A stretch of 54,251 bases of DNA from Pelagibacteraceae bacterium. Its GTDB lineage: Bacteria; Pseudomonadota; Alphaproteobacteria; Pelagibacterales; Pelagibacteraceae. How positions within the stretch are numbered: the stretch's first letter is position 1; each line of letters starts with the position of its first letter. A program made the translations under genes and the position numbers. Below, one piece after another: positions 19,685-27,955 of the stretch. The stretch is taken from contig VTPP01000005.1 in NCBI GenBank assembly GCA_008638225.1, positions 1 through 54,251 of the forward strand. Reading direction: 5' to 3'. The notes beneath the pieces are model-generated. The model did no database searches. It was given only the letters and a program-made list of their open reading frames with translations, and was not told where the DNA came from.

Positions 19685-20656
19685 ATGAATAATAAAAAAA
19701 TAATTTATACAGCAAAACAAGTAATCAACTCTGAAATCACAGCATTAAAAAAATTATCAAGTTCTCTTGATGCATCCTTTTGTCAGGCAATACAATTACT
19801 ATCTAAAATTAAAGGTAGAGTTATTTGTTGTGGGGTAGGAAAATCAGCAAAAATTTTAGAAAAAATTTCAAGCACACTATCGTCTATAGGTGTATCTAGT
19901 TTTACTCTAGACCCAACTGATGCTGGTCATGGTTCGTTAGGGGCAATACAAAAAAATGACATACTTGTAATTGCATCATTTAGCGGTAACAGCACTGAGC
20001 TGAATAACATCTTAAAATATGCTAAAAAACTATCCATTAAAATTATTGGTATAAGCTCAAACGCACAATCTCATTTAATCAAGTCATCTAATGTCAAAAT
20101 TATAATGCCAAAAGTTGCCGAGGCTGGAAATAAAAATTTAGATATAATCCCAACTAGCAGTTCTACTAACCTGCTAGCACTAGGTGATTGTCTAGCAATA
20201 AGTTTGGCAACTAAAAATAACTTTAATAAAAAGAAATTTGGTGCACTTCATCCAAGTGGTTCTCTAGGGAAGAATTTATCAGAAATATCAGAAGTTATGA
20301 TTACTGGAAAAAAAATTCCAGTTGTAAAAGATCAATCATCTGTTCAAACTATTGTTATTAAGATTTCATCTGGCAGACTTGGTTGTGTAGTAGTTGAGGA
20401 TAAAGCAAAGAAAATATGTGGATTTATATCTGATGGAGATATGAATAGAGCAATCAATAAATATAAAAATATATTTAGCAAAAAAGCCAAAGATATAATG
20501 TCTAGAAAGCCAAAATCTATTCCTAGCGACTATTTAATTGTGGATGCCCTGAAGTTAATGAATAAAGAAAAAATAACTGCACTTTTGGTAACAAAAAACA
20601 ATAAGTTACAAGGACTAGTGCATATGCATAGTATTTTATCTTTTCTAAACTCGTAA
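19685..20656 (+). CDS. kdsD: D-arabinose-5-phosphate isomerase (KpsF/GutQ/KdsD family)
   Basis: This 323-aa enzyme converts ribulose-5-P to arabinose-5-P, the first step to Kdo in LPS. The SIS domain (residues 40-180) has GVGKSAKILEKI and DAGHGSLGAI where relatives usually read EASHGDLG. HPSGSLGKNLS closes the domain, followed by two CBS repeats (about 205-320). It heads the kdsD-lptC-lptB block, whose products all serve LPS. The motif drift (SGNS in place of SGET/SGES) is noticeable, but the family assignment is secure. Confidence 0.88.
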   Translation: MNNKKIIYTAKQVINSEITALKKLSSSLDASFCQAIQLLSKIKGRVICCGVGKSAKILEKISSTLSSIGVSSFTLDPTDAGHGSLGAIQKNDILVIASFSGNSTELNNILKYAKKLSIKIIGISSNAQSHLIKSSNVKIIMPKVAEAGNKNLDIIPTSSSTNLLALGDCLAISLATKNNFNKKKFGALHPSGSLGKNLSEISEVMITGKKIPVVKDQSSVQTIVIKISSGRLGCVVVEDKAKKICGFISDGDMNRAINKYKNIFSKKAKDIMSRKPKSIPSDYLIVDALKLMNKEKITALLVTKNNKLQGLVHMHSILSFLNS

Positions 20657-20660
20657 GTTG

Positions 20661-21263
20661 ATGTCGCGTAGTAAAAAAATTCAAATAGCACTCCTTGCGC
20701 TAAGTGGATTGATATTGTTTTATAGCTACTATTATTTACCATCACAAAATAAAGGCTCTATAAAAGTGGATCAAACATCAAGTCCAACAACTACTGTCAT
20801 ACCAGAGGAAGCAAAAAATACTTTTACAAATACTGAATATAAAAACCAAGATAGCAAAGGCCAAATTTTCACCACAAGGGCAGCAGAGTCATACATTTAT
20901 CAAAATAAGCCAGATCTAATTTATTTGATCAGTCCATACTCATTTACAAAATTAGAAAAAGATCAGTCTTTAATAGAGATTAGATCTAAAACTGGACTTT
21001 TTGATAAGGCTAATAAAATAACTTCTTATAATGACGATGTAAGTATTAAAAATAAAAATTATATTGTCACTGCAAATTCTGCCAAACATTTTGGAGAGAA
21101 AAATTTAATTGTGATAAATGGCAATGTAGTTATGAAAGATTTAACAATGGGATTATCTCATATTGCTTACGCTGATACTGTCGAAATCAATACCATAACC
21201 AATGATGCAGTTGCATTTATGAACTCGACTAATGATAAAGTTAAGGCTAAAAAATTCAAATGA
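20661..21263 (+). CDS. lptC: LPS export protein LptC
   Basis: This 200-aa protein has a single N-terminal membrane anchor (about residues 7-27, IALLALSGLILFYSYYYL) followed by a periplasmic OstA-like beta-jellyroll region (EYKNQDSKGQIFTTRAAES, TGLFDKANKITSYNDDVSI). LptC passes LPS from the LptBFG transporter to the periplasmic bridge. ATG 20661 is preferred to TTG 20658. It overlaps lptB by 4 nt. The usual lptC-lptA-lptB order lacks lptA here. Confidence 0.82.
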   Translation: MSRSKKIQIALLALSGLILFYSYYYLPSQNKGSIKVDQTSSPTTTVIPEEAKNTFTNTEYKNQDSKGQIFTTRAAESYIYQNKPDLIYLISPYSFTKLEKDQSLIEIRSKTGLFDKANKITSYNDDVSIKNKNYIVTANSAKHFGEKNLIVINGNVVMKDLTMGLSHIAYADTVEINTITNDAVAFMNSTNDKVKAKKFK

Positions 21264-22270
21264 AAAAGCAAAAAATTACAGTTACAGCAACCGTAGTATC
21301 AGAACACGAACAGGTTAAAACAAAAGAGGCAAATCAAAATATTTTAATTCTTAAAAAAGAATTTGCTATAGTTCCTGATACAAAAGAAATGCTAAATGAT
21401 CACAAGCAATCACAAGTGTTAAATTCTGAACCAAAAATAGATTTAATTCAAGAACAAAGTCCTTTTATTTTAAAAAAAGAATTTGAAGTTATCGAAAACA
21501 AATTAAGTAAAGAAAATAATATTTTCAATTTAAAAAAGGGCACGAGCAAACTACTTGAGGTTAGAAAAGTTTCTAAATCATTAGGTGAGAAACCTATTTT
21601 AAAAAATATATCATTAACATTGCAGCCAGGAAAAATTGTGGGCTTATTAGGTCCAAATGGATCTGGAAAAACAACATTATTTAATCTGATTATTGGAAAA
21701 ATTTTTCCTGATCAGGGAAGTATTCTTTTTAACAATGAACCAATAAACAATTTACCGATTCATCTTCGAAGTTTAAAAGGAATAAGTCTTCTTGAGCAGC
21801 ACAAAGGCCTTTTTGGAAACATGACTGCTGAGGACAATCTTTACGCTATTCTTGAACTTCATATCAAAGATAAGGAAAAGATTTATGAGAGAATTGATGC
21901 TCTTTTAGCTTATTTTGATTTAGCTTATTTAAAAAATACGAAAGCAAATCTTTTATCAGGGGGGGAATATAAAAAAATTTCAATTCTACAGAGAATTTGC
22001 AACCCAAATATATCAACTCTACTCTTGGATGAGCCTTGTGCTGCTCTTGATCCTTTATCTATTAATTCTCTTAAAGAATTTATTTTAGAATTAAAAAAAA
22101 TTGGTCTCTCCATATTAATTACAGATCACAATTATTGGGCTATTGAAAATATTTTAGATAAGGCCTACTTAATAAAAGATGGACAAATTTTAGTAGAGGG
22201 AACAACAGATAAAATTTCTAATGACAAGAATGCTATTAAATATTATTTGGGTGGAAACTTTAGGCTCTAG
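21260..22270 (+). CDS. lptB: LPS export ABC transporter ATPase LptB with N-terminal extension
   Basis: The ATPase of the LptBFG exporter has Walker A GPNGSGKTT at residues 131-139, Q-loop LLEQHKGLFG, signature LLSGGEYKK, Walker B STLLLDEPCAALDP and H-loop ITDHN. The canonical LptB part starts at about residue 98. Ahead of it lies a ~95-residue extension of low complexity with three similar segments: LKKEF at 31 and 71 and LKKGT at 91. The start is fixed by the ATGA overlap with lptC. The extension is not part of typical LptB, and its role is unknown. Confidence 0.9.
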   Translation: MKKQKITVTATVVSEHEQVKTKEANQNILILKKEFAIVPDTKEMLNDHKQSQVLNSEPKIDLIQEQSPFILKKEFEVIENKLSKENNIFNLKKGTSKLLEVRKVSKSLGEKPILKNISLTLQPGKIVGLLGPNGSGKTTLFNLIIGKIFPDQGSILFNNEPINNLPIHLRSLKGISLLEQHKGLFGNMTAEDNLYAILELHIKDKEKIYERIDALLAYFDLAYLKNTKANLLSGGEYKKISILQRICNPNISTLLLDEPCAALDPLSINSLKEFILELKKIGLSILITDHNYWAIENILDKAYLIKDGQILVEGTTDKISNDKNAIKYYLGGNFRL

Positions 22271-22554
22271 TCTGGCTTAAATTCTTCGTTAGAATCTTCA
22301 ATCTCTTTTTGATCATCTAAGCTGATAATATCATCTTCGGTACTATCATCGGCAACATCGTCAATATTTTCGATATCGTCTTTCTTTTTAGGTTCTGGTT
22401 TTGGTGCAACAACTGGAGTTGTTCTTAGATTTAAATCTTCTGGAATATATTCAGCAGAACATACTGGGCAGGTAATTTTATCTTTTTTGTTCATGGAGTA
22501 ATATTTTGCTCCACACTCACAATAAATTTTTATTCCCCAATTTTTATCTGCCAT
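22267..22554 (-). CDS. TIGR02300/FYDLN-acid family protein
   Basis: This 95-aa protein has an N-terminal zinc-ribbon-like part (IYCECGAKYYSM ... CPVC) followed by a Pro/Lys stretch and a strongly acidic tail rich in Asp and Glu. That layout is typical of the alphaproteobacterial FYDLN_acid family, where the motif usually reads CPxCGAKFYDLN. Here the first pair is CxC and FYDLN has become YYSMN. Function is unknown. It converges on lptB with a 4-nt overlap and diverges from aroA-cmk. Confidence 0.8.
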   Translation of the reverse strand: MADKNWGIKIYCECGAKYYSMNKKDKITCPVCSAEYIPEDLNLRTTPVVAPKPEPKKKDDIENIDDVADDSTEDDIISLDDQKEIEDSNEEFKPD

Positions 22555-22604
22555 ACATTATTAATTTGTAATATCAAAGGTGCGTTTATATAATTCGACC
22601 ATAA

Positions 22605-24578
22605 ATGGCAAACAAAAAGTGGTTTTTACCCTCAAATAATATTTCTATAAACGGAGAAATCAATCTTCCAGGTGATAAATCAATTGGAATTAGATCAATT
22701 ATTATTCTTTCCCAAAGTTATGGAATTTCAGATGTGCACAATGTCTCTGATGGTGAAGATGTGCAAACAGCTATTCAAGCAATTAAAAAATTAAAAGTCC
22801 CCATTAAAAAAATAGGCGCAAATAGCTATCGTATTTTTGGTCTTGGAATAGGTTTTAAAAAATTTAAAGGAACAATCAATTTTAATAATAGTGGCACTAC
22901 ATTAAGATTGTTAACAGGTCTTCTAGCGACCTCACCAGTGGATGCAAAATTAATTGGTGATCACTCTCTATCTAAAAGACCTATTCGTATTATTCCATTA
23001 ATGGAACAATTTTTTGCTAGTTTTTACCCAAAAAATAAAAATTTCTTACCCATTCGCGTCACTGGCTTTGGAGAATCGGTACAAACAGAAATTAAGATCG
23101 ACAAACCTTCAGCCCAGATAGTATCTGCCTGTATTTTAGCCGGCATGAATAGTCATGGACTAACAACAATTGAAGCGCCTAACGCGCAAAGAGATCATAC
23201 AGAATTAATGCTTAAGCATTTAAAGTATCCAATTACTGTAAAAAATTTTAAATCAAAAAAAATAATTAAAATTATGGGAAAACGACTCCTTAATGCAGAA
23301 AAAAAATATGTTGTTCCTGGCGATCCCTCTTCAGCTGCTTTTTTAGTTGTTCTCGCGCTACTGGCTAAAAATAGCAAATTAGAACTAAATAACGTTTTGT
23401 TAAATCCAAAAAGAATTGGCTTCTTAACTGTTTTAAAAAAAATGGGAGCAACAATAAATATTAAAAATAAAAAAATAAGATACGGCGAAGTTACGGGAAC
23501 GATTCAAGTTCAATCTTCTTCTCTTCAAGGAATTAAAATTGATAAATCTATTATACCAAATATTATAGATGAAGTTCCAATTTTAATGGTGGCTGCGTCT
23601 TTTGCTAAGGGAGAAACTTTTTTTCCCAATCTTGATGAATTACGAATTAAGGAATCAGACAGATTAGCTGTGATGGAAAGAAGCCTTACACAAGCAGGGG
23701 TTTTGGTTAAACGAAAAAATAATGATCTGACTGTTCTTGGACTTGGAGAACAATTTTATTCTAGCAAATTAATTACAATTGATAGTTTTAAAGATCACAG
23801 AATTGCTTTGAGTTTTGCCGTCATGGCCATGGCTTCCCAAAAGAAAATTTTAATCAAAGACTTTGATTCTGCGAATGTAAGTTACCCTACATTCTTAAGT
23901 GACATAAAAAAAATTATAAACAAACATTCTAAGCAAATTATTATAGGAATGGATGGCCCGGTGGGATCAGGAAAAACTTCTGTTGCCAAATATGCAGTAT
24001 CTAAAATAAAAAATAGTTTATTCTTAGACTCTGGATTGCTGTATCGGTTTTTAGCAAAAAAACATCTTGCAACAAAAATTAAAAAAATAAATGAAAAATA
24101 TTTAATTAAAATTGCAAAAACAATTACTTTAAAAGATATACAATCATCTGACCTACACACTCAAAAAATAAATGCCTTGGTCTCAACTATTGCAAAAATA
24201 CAAAGTATTAGATCGGCATTATTACCTGTGCAAAGAAACATCATTTTTAATAATCCATATCAATATGTGTTTGTCAGTGGCAGAGATATTAATTCTAAAG
24301 TGGCGCCAAACGCAGACTTAAAAATTTATATTGATGCGCCTATCAAAGTTAGAGCTCATAGAAGATTTTTAGAACTTAAGAAAAAAAACCAAAATATTTC
24401 CTATCAAGAAGTTCTTAAAAGCGTTGCTAATAGAGATTATCTGGACAAAACAAGGTCAAATAGCCCTTTAATCAAAACGAAAGACTCTGTCTTGATTAAT
24501 AATACGGGACGCAATATAAGATCCACCTTTGTAAAAATACAAAATTTAATAAGAAAGGTTCAGAGTAAACAATATTGA
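22605..24578 (+). CDS. aroA-cmk: EPSP synthase / cytidylate kinase fusion
   Basis: One uninterrupted 657-aa frame joins two enzymes. Residues 1 to about 440 are 5-enolpyruvylshikimate-3-P synthase: LPGDKSIGIRS, NNSGTTLRLLTGLLA, SAQIVSACILAG, RDHTELM, GDPSSAAF, LRIKESDRL, FKDHRIALSF. Residues from about 446 are (d)CMP kinase: Walker A GPVGSGKT at 451-458, SGLLYRF, VSGRDI, RAHRR, RDYLDKTRSNSPL. In most alphaproteobacteria these are adjacent separate genes, so fusion by loss of the intervening stop is the simple explanation. SIGIRS replaces the usual SISHRA in the first motif. The last codon overlaps the rpsA start by 4 nt. Confidence 0.95.
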   Translation: MANKKWFLPSNNISINGEINLPGDKSIGIRSIIILSQSYGISDVHNVSDGEDVQTAIQAIKKLKVPIKKIGANSYRIFGLGIGFKKFKGTINFNNSGTTLRLLTGLLATSPVDAKLIGDHSLSKRPIRIIPLMEQFFASFYPKNKNFLPIRVTGFGESVQTEIKIDKPSAQIVSACILAGMNSHGLTTIEAPNAQRDHTELMLKHLKYPITVKNFKSKKIIKIMGKRLLNAEKKYVVPGDPSSAAFLVVLALLAKNSKLELNNVLLNPKRIGFLTVLKKMGATINIKNKKIRYGEVTGTIQVQSSSLQGIKIDKSIIPNIIDEVPILMVAASFAKGETFFPNLDELRIKESDRLAVMERSLTQAGVLVKRKNNDLTVLGLGEQFYSSKLITIDSFKDHRIALSFAVMAMASQKKILIKDFDSANVSYPTFLSDIKKIINKHSKQIIIGMDGPVGSGKTSVAKYAVSKIKNSLFLDSGLLYRFLAKKHLATKIKKINEKYLIKIAKTITLKDIQSSDLHTQKINALVSTIAKIQSIRSALLPVQRNIIFNNPYQYVFVSGRDINSKVAPNADLKIYIDAPIKVRAHRRFLELKKKNQNISYQEVLKSVANRDYLDKTRSNSPLIKTKDSVLINNTGRNIRSTFVKIQNLIRKVQSKQY

Positions 24579-26272
24579 TACAACAACCGTTGAAAGTTTA
24601 TAACGAAAGCAATGCAGAATTCGAAGCATTGTTGAATGAGGACCTTTCCAAGAGATCAGTTCAAGAAAACACTATCGTAACAGGTAGAGTTGAAAAAATC
24701 GAAGAGAAATTTATTACGATCGATGTTAAAGGCAAATCATCTGGAATGATTGACAAGACTGAATTGTCTCGTGAAGAATTGGAAAATTTAAAAGTAGGTG
24801 GCCAACTAGAAGTCTATGTTGAACGAGTTGAAAATAAAGTTGGAGATATTGTTTTAAGCGTCGAAAAAGCAAGAAGAGCAAAATCTTGGAAAAAAATTGA
24901 AGACGCATTTACTAATAAAGAAAAAGTTTCTGGTCTAGTGAAGAACTCTGTTAAAGGAGGGTTTATAGTAGAAATTTTTGGAATATTTACATTCTGTCCT
25001 TCCTCTCAATTGAGCGACAGACCAATCAAAAGTCCAAACGAATTTTTCAATAAACCATTAGAGTTTTATATTATCAAAATTGATAATGTTCGAATGAACG
25101 TGATCAGTTCAAGAAGAGCGATATTAGAAGAGGTTAAAAATCAAAACAAAGATGAAGTTATTTCTAAATACAAAATTAATGATATCGTCGAGGGTAAAGT
25201 TAAAGCAATAACTTCCTACGGTCTATTTGTAAGCATTGAAAATTTAGATTGTTTGCTTCATTCTAGTGAAATCAGTCACCTCAAAATCTCTAATTTAAAT
25301 GAAATGTTTAGCGTTGGAGACTCCGTAAAAGTTCAAATTATTGAAATTGATAATGAAGCTAAACGAATTAGCTTATCTATCAAAGCAATGCTACCAGATC
25401 CATTCAAAACTATCGGTGACAAGTATGAAGTTGGAAAAGACTACGATGTAAAAATTACTAAACTATCTGACTTTGGCGCATTTGCAGAAATAGATGAGGG
25501 AGTCATCGGATTAATTCATTCGAGCGAGATGAAGCATATGCAAAAAAATGTAAATCCAAAATCTATATTTAAAATTGGAGACGTGGTTAAAGTTAGATTA
25601 AAAGAAGTTGATACAGAGAAAAGAAAAATCAGCTTTAGTTACAAAGATACTCAACCAAATCCAATGAGTGATTTCCTTGAAAAATATCCAGTTGGAAGTA
25701 TTGTGGACACAAAAGTTGTCAACAAACAAGACTTTGGTTTATTTTTAAATACTGGAAAAAGCGATATTGATATTTTTGTTCATTACAAACAAATTTCATT
25801 TGCTGAAACTTCTAAAGATTTAGATGATTATAAAAAAGATGATGCGGTAAAAGTTAAAATCATTGATATCAAAGATGATAAAGTAAATGGATCTATTCGA
25901 GCCTTGAAAAAAGATCCCTTTAATTTCTTTGATGACAAAAAAGTAAAAGATATTCTTTCTGTTCGTGTTGCTGAGGTTTTAGATAATGCAATTAAAGTTA
26001 ATGTAGGTGAAGACAGATATCAAACTATTATTAAAAAAGCAGACATTGCATTGGAAAAAGCAGATCAAAGACCTAATCGATTTGCACCAGGTGACACTTT
26101 GGATGCGATGATCATCGAATTAAATACTACTGAAAGAAAAGTACGACTTTCTATTAAAGAACTTGAAAAACGACAGCAAGAAGAAGCAATTGCAAAATAT
26201 GGAAGTGCATCTTCTGGATCAAGCCTGTCAGATATTCTTGGTACAGCTCTTAAGAAAAAAGAAGATAAATAA
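24575..26272 (+). CDS. rpsA: 30S ribosomal protein S1
   Basis: This 565-aa protein contains six S1/OB domains, beginning at about residues 27 (NTIVTGRVEKIEEKFI), 110, 198, 283, 371 and 453. It helps the 30S subunit engage mRNAs with weak Shine-Dalgarno sequences, which are common in this window. The start is TTG at 24575, overlapping the cmk stop (TTGA); a second TTG at 24590 is an alternative. The order cmk-rpsA-ihfB is widely conserved in proteobacteria. Confidence 0.96.
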   Translation: MIQQPLKVYNESNAEFEALLNEDLSKRSVQENTIVTGRVEKIEEKFITIDVKGKSSGMIDKTELSREELENLKVGGQLEVYVERVENKVGDIVLSVEKARRAKSWKKIEDAFTNKEKVSGLVKNSVKGGFIVEIFGIFTFCPSSQLSDRPIKSPNEFFNKPLEFYIIKIDNVRMNVISSRRAILEEVKNQNKDEVISKYKINDIVEGKVKAITSYGLFVSIENLDCLLHSSEISHLKISNLNEMFSVGDSVKVQIIEIDNEAKRISLSIKAMLPDPFKTIGDKYEVGKDYDVKITKLSDFGAFAEIDEGVIGLIHSSEMKHMQKNVNPKSIFKIGDVVKVRLKEVDTEKRKISFSYKDTQPNPMSDFLEKYPVGSIVDTKVVNKQDFGLFLNTGKSDIDIFVHYKQISFAETSKDLDDYKKDDAVKVKIIDIKDDKVNGSIRALKKDPFNFFDDKKVKDILSVRVAEVLDNAIKVNVGEDRYQTIIKKADIALEKADQRPNRFAPGDTLDAMIIELNTTERKVRLSIKELEKRQQEEAIAKYGSASSGSSLSDILGTALKKKEDK

Positions 26273-26337
26273 ATTTCCTTATCCAATCACACTTTTTGTT
26301 ATTTATTCTTTATTATCAATAAGCTATTCTACATTAA

Positions 26338-26661
26338 ATGGAAAAAAAGACCTTTGTTAAAAAAGACCTTATTGTAAAATTACAATCTCAATATCCCAAA
26401 GTTTTAAATACAGACATTGAGAAAATGGTCGATGTTATTTTTAAATATTTATCTAATCAGTTAGCTTTGGGCCATAATGTTGAGATCAGAGGATTTGGAA
26501 TGCTCAAAGTTAAAACAACAAAGCCAAGAATTGCCCGCAACCCAAAAACAGGGGACAAAGTAGAAGTTCCTTCCAAAAGAAAAATCAGCTGGAAAAGTTC
26601 TAAACTTTTAAATATTGCAATTAATCAAGGGGACAAAAAGATTGAGCAAGAACAAATATAA
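26338..26661 (+). CDS. ihfB: Integration host factor beta subunit
   Basis: This 107-aa HU/IHF-fold protein has TFVKKDLIVKLQSQYP, then VEIRGFGMLKVKTTKPRIARNPKTG. The beta-ribbon Pro and Arg residues that intercalate DNA are present. It bends DNA as a heterodimer with IhfA, which lies outside this window. It follows rpsA after 65 nt with no recognisable structure in the gap. Its 3' end contains the pyrF Shine-Dalgarno and start. Confidence 0.92.
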   Translation: MEKKTFVKKDLIVKLQSQYPKVLNTDIEKMVDVIFKYLSNQLALGHNVEIRGFGMLKVKTTKPRIARNPKTGDKVEVPSKRKISWKSSKLLNIAINQGDKKIEQEQI

Positions 26662-27343
26662 TATTTTTATAGCCTGCGACACCACTAGTTTATCTGAAGC
26701 AAAAAAAATAATTAAACAAACAAAGAATAAGCAACTAAACATTGGTTATAAATTTGGTCTTGAATTTTTTAATTCTAAAAACGGCAGAAATTTTATTTCT
26801 AAATTACCTATAGCAAGTACAGTTTGGCTAGATCTAAAACTAATGGACATCCCAAATACAGTTGCTTCAGCAATTAAATCATTACAAGATTTGAAAAATG
26901 TAAAATACTTAACTATTCACGCATCAGGTGGATATGAAATGATGAAAGCAGCAAAGCAAGCGGCAAGAGAAACAAATAAACGATTAAAAGTATTGGCCGT
27001 AACTGTACTAACATCTTTTTCTGAACAATCTCTTAAGCGAACTGGTCATACAAAAAAAATAAAACAAATTGTTTTGAAGCAAGCAACTCTTGCTAAACAA
27101 GCGGGTATTGATGGTATTGTATGCTCTGGTCATGAAGCAACTATGGTAAAAAAGATTTGCAAAGGTATGCAAATTATCACTCCAGGTATAAGATTAGCTG
27201 GTGACTCTAAGCAAGATCAAAAAAGAGTAATGACTCCAATCCAAGCCTTTCATAATGGAGCAACAGGTATTGTTATCGGCAGAAGTATTACCCAAGGCAA
27301 TATTCAGAATAATATAAAAAAATTAATTTCAGCACTTCAATAG
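26642..27343 (+). CDS. pyrF: Orotidine-5'-phosphate decarboxylase
   Basis: This 233-aa TIM-barrel enzyme makes UMP. It shows FIACDTTSLSEA, the catalytic DLKLMDIPNT (Asp/Lys network), TIHASGG and the phosphate-binding TPGIR / GIVIGRS. The start is set by a strong AAGGGGA Shine-Dalgarno at 26627-26633 with 8-nt spacing to TTG 26642. The open frame extends further upstream but only within ihfB. It overlaps ihfB by 20 nt and abuts trpF directly. Confidence 0.93.
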   Translation: MSKNKYNIFIACDTTSLSEAKKIIKQTKNKQLNIGYKFGLEFFNSKNGRNFISKLPIASTVWLDLKLMDIPNTVASAIKSLQDLKNVKYLTIHASGGYEMMKAAKQAARETNKRLKVLAVTVLTSFSEQSLKRTGHTKKIKQIVLKQATLAKQAGIDGIVCSGHEATMVKKICKGMQIITPGIRLAGDSKQDQKRVMTPIQAFHNGATGIVIGRSITQGNIQNNIKKLISALQ

Positions 27344-27955
27344 ATGTCAGCCACCATTAAAATTTGTGGATTGAGAGATAAAGATGCAATCAATACAGCT
27401 ATAAATTTTGGAGCAAAATATTTGGGATTTGTTTGTAATTATCCTAAAAGCCCTAGAAATGTATCTCCCTATCAGCTCGTAGAGATAATGAATAATTTAC
27501 CTGATAACACTACTTATAAGGTAGCAGTGCTTGTAGATCCAGATGATGGGCTTATAGATATCATTAAAAATAGTATAGATTTTTTACAATTGCACGGTTC
27601 AGAAACTAATGAACGCATTCTTGATATTAAAAAAAAATTTAATCTCAATATTATTAAAGCTATTAAAATTAAAACAGAAGAGGATTTAAAACAAATCGAT
27701 ACTTACACGAATGCGGATGATCTTTTACTAGACACGCCGGCTATGGAGAAGTCAGAATTATTTAATTTTAATTTATTAGATAATAGAAACATATCTTCTT
27801 ATTTTCTAGCAGGAGGAATAAATATTGATAATGTTGTTCAAGCTATGCAATTTACTTCTAAATTAGATATTTCAAGTGGATTGGAGTCTGAACCTGGAGT
27901 TAAAGATTTAGAAAAAATTAAAGATTTTATGAAAGAAGTTGAAAGACATGCTTAA
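27344..27955 (+). CDS. trpF: Phosphoribosylanthranilate isomerase
   Basis: This 203-aa TIM barrel performs the third step of tryptophan synthesis. The catalytic Cys lies in TIKICGLRD, the acid Asp is in LLLDT, and FLQLHGSE, LAGGINIDNV and DISSGLES are intact. The loop after LLLDT that usually reads GGxGxxFDW is shortened here to AMEKSELFNFN, with both glycines lost. It starts on the base after the pyrF stop and overlaps trpB by 8 nt. Confidence 0.9.
   Translation: MSATIKICGLRDKDAINTAINFGAKYLGFVCNYPKSPRNVSPYQLVEIMNNLPDNTTYKVAVLVDPDDGLIDIIKNSIDFLQLHGSETNERILDIKKKFNLNIIKAIKIKTEEDLKQIDTYTNADDLLLDTPAMEKSELFNFNLLDNRNISSYFLAGGINIDNVVQAMQFTSKLDISSGLESEPGVKDLEKIKDFMKEVERHA

Noticed and set aside
22605-23930. 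Glyphosate-insensitive class II EPSPS
   Set aside because: GDKS and RDHTE motifs are present, but the SAQxK lysine is Val and the NxTR motif is missing. The class cannot be asserted from motifs alone.
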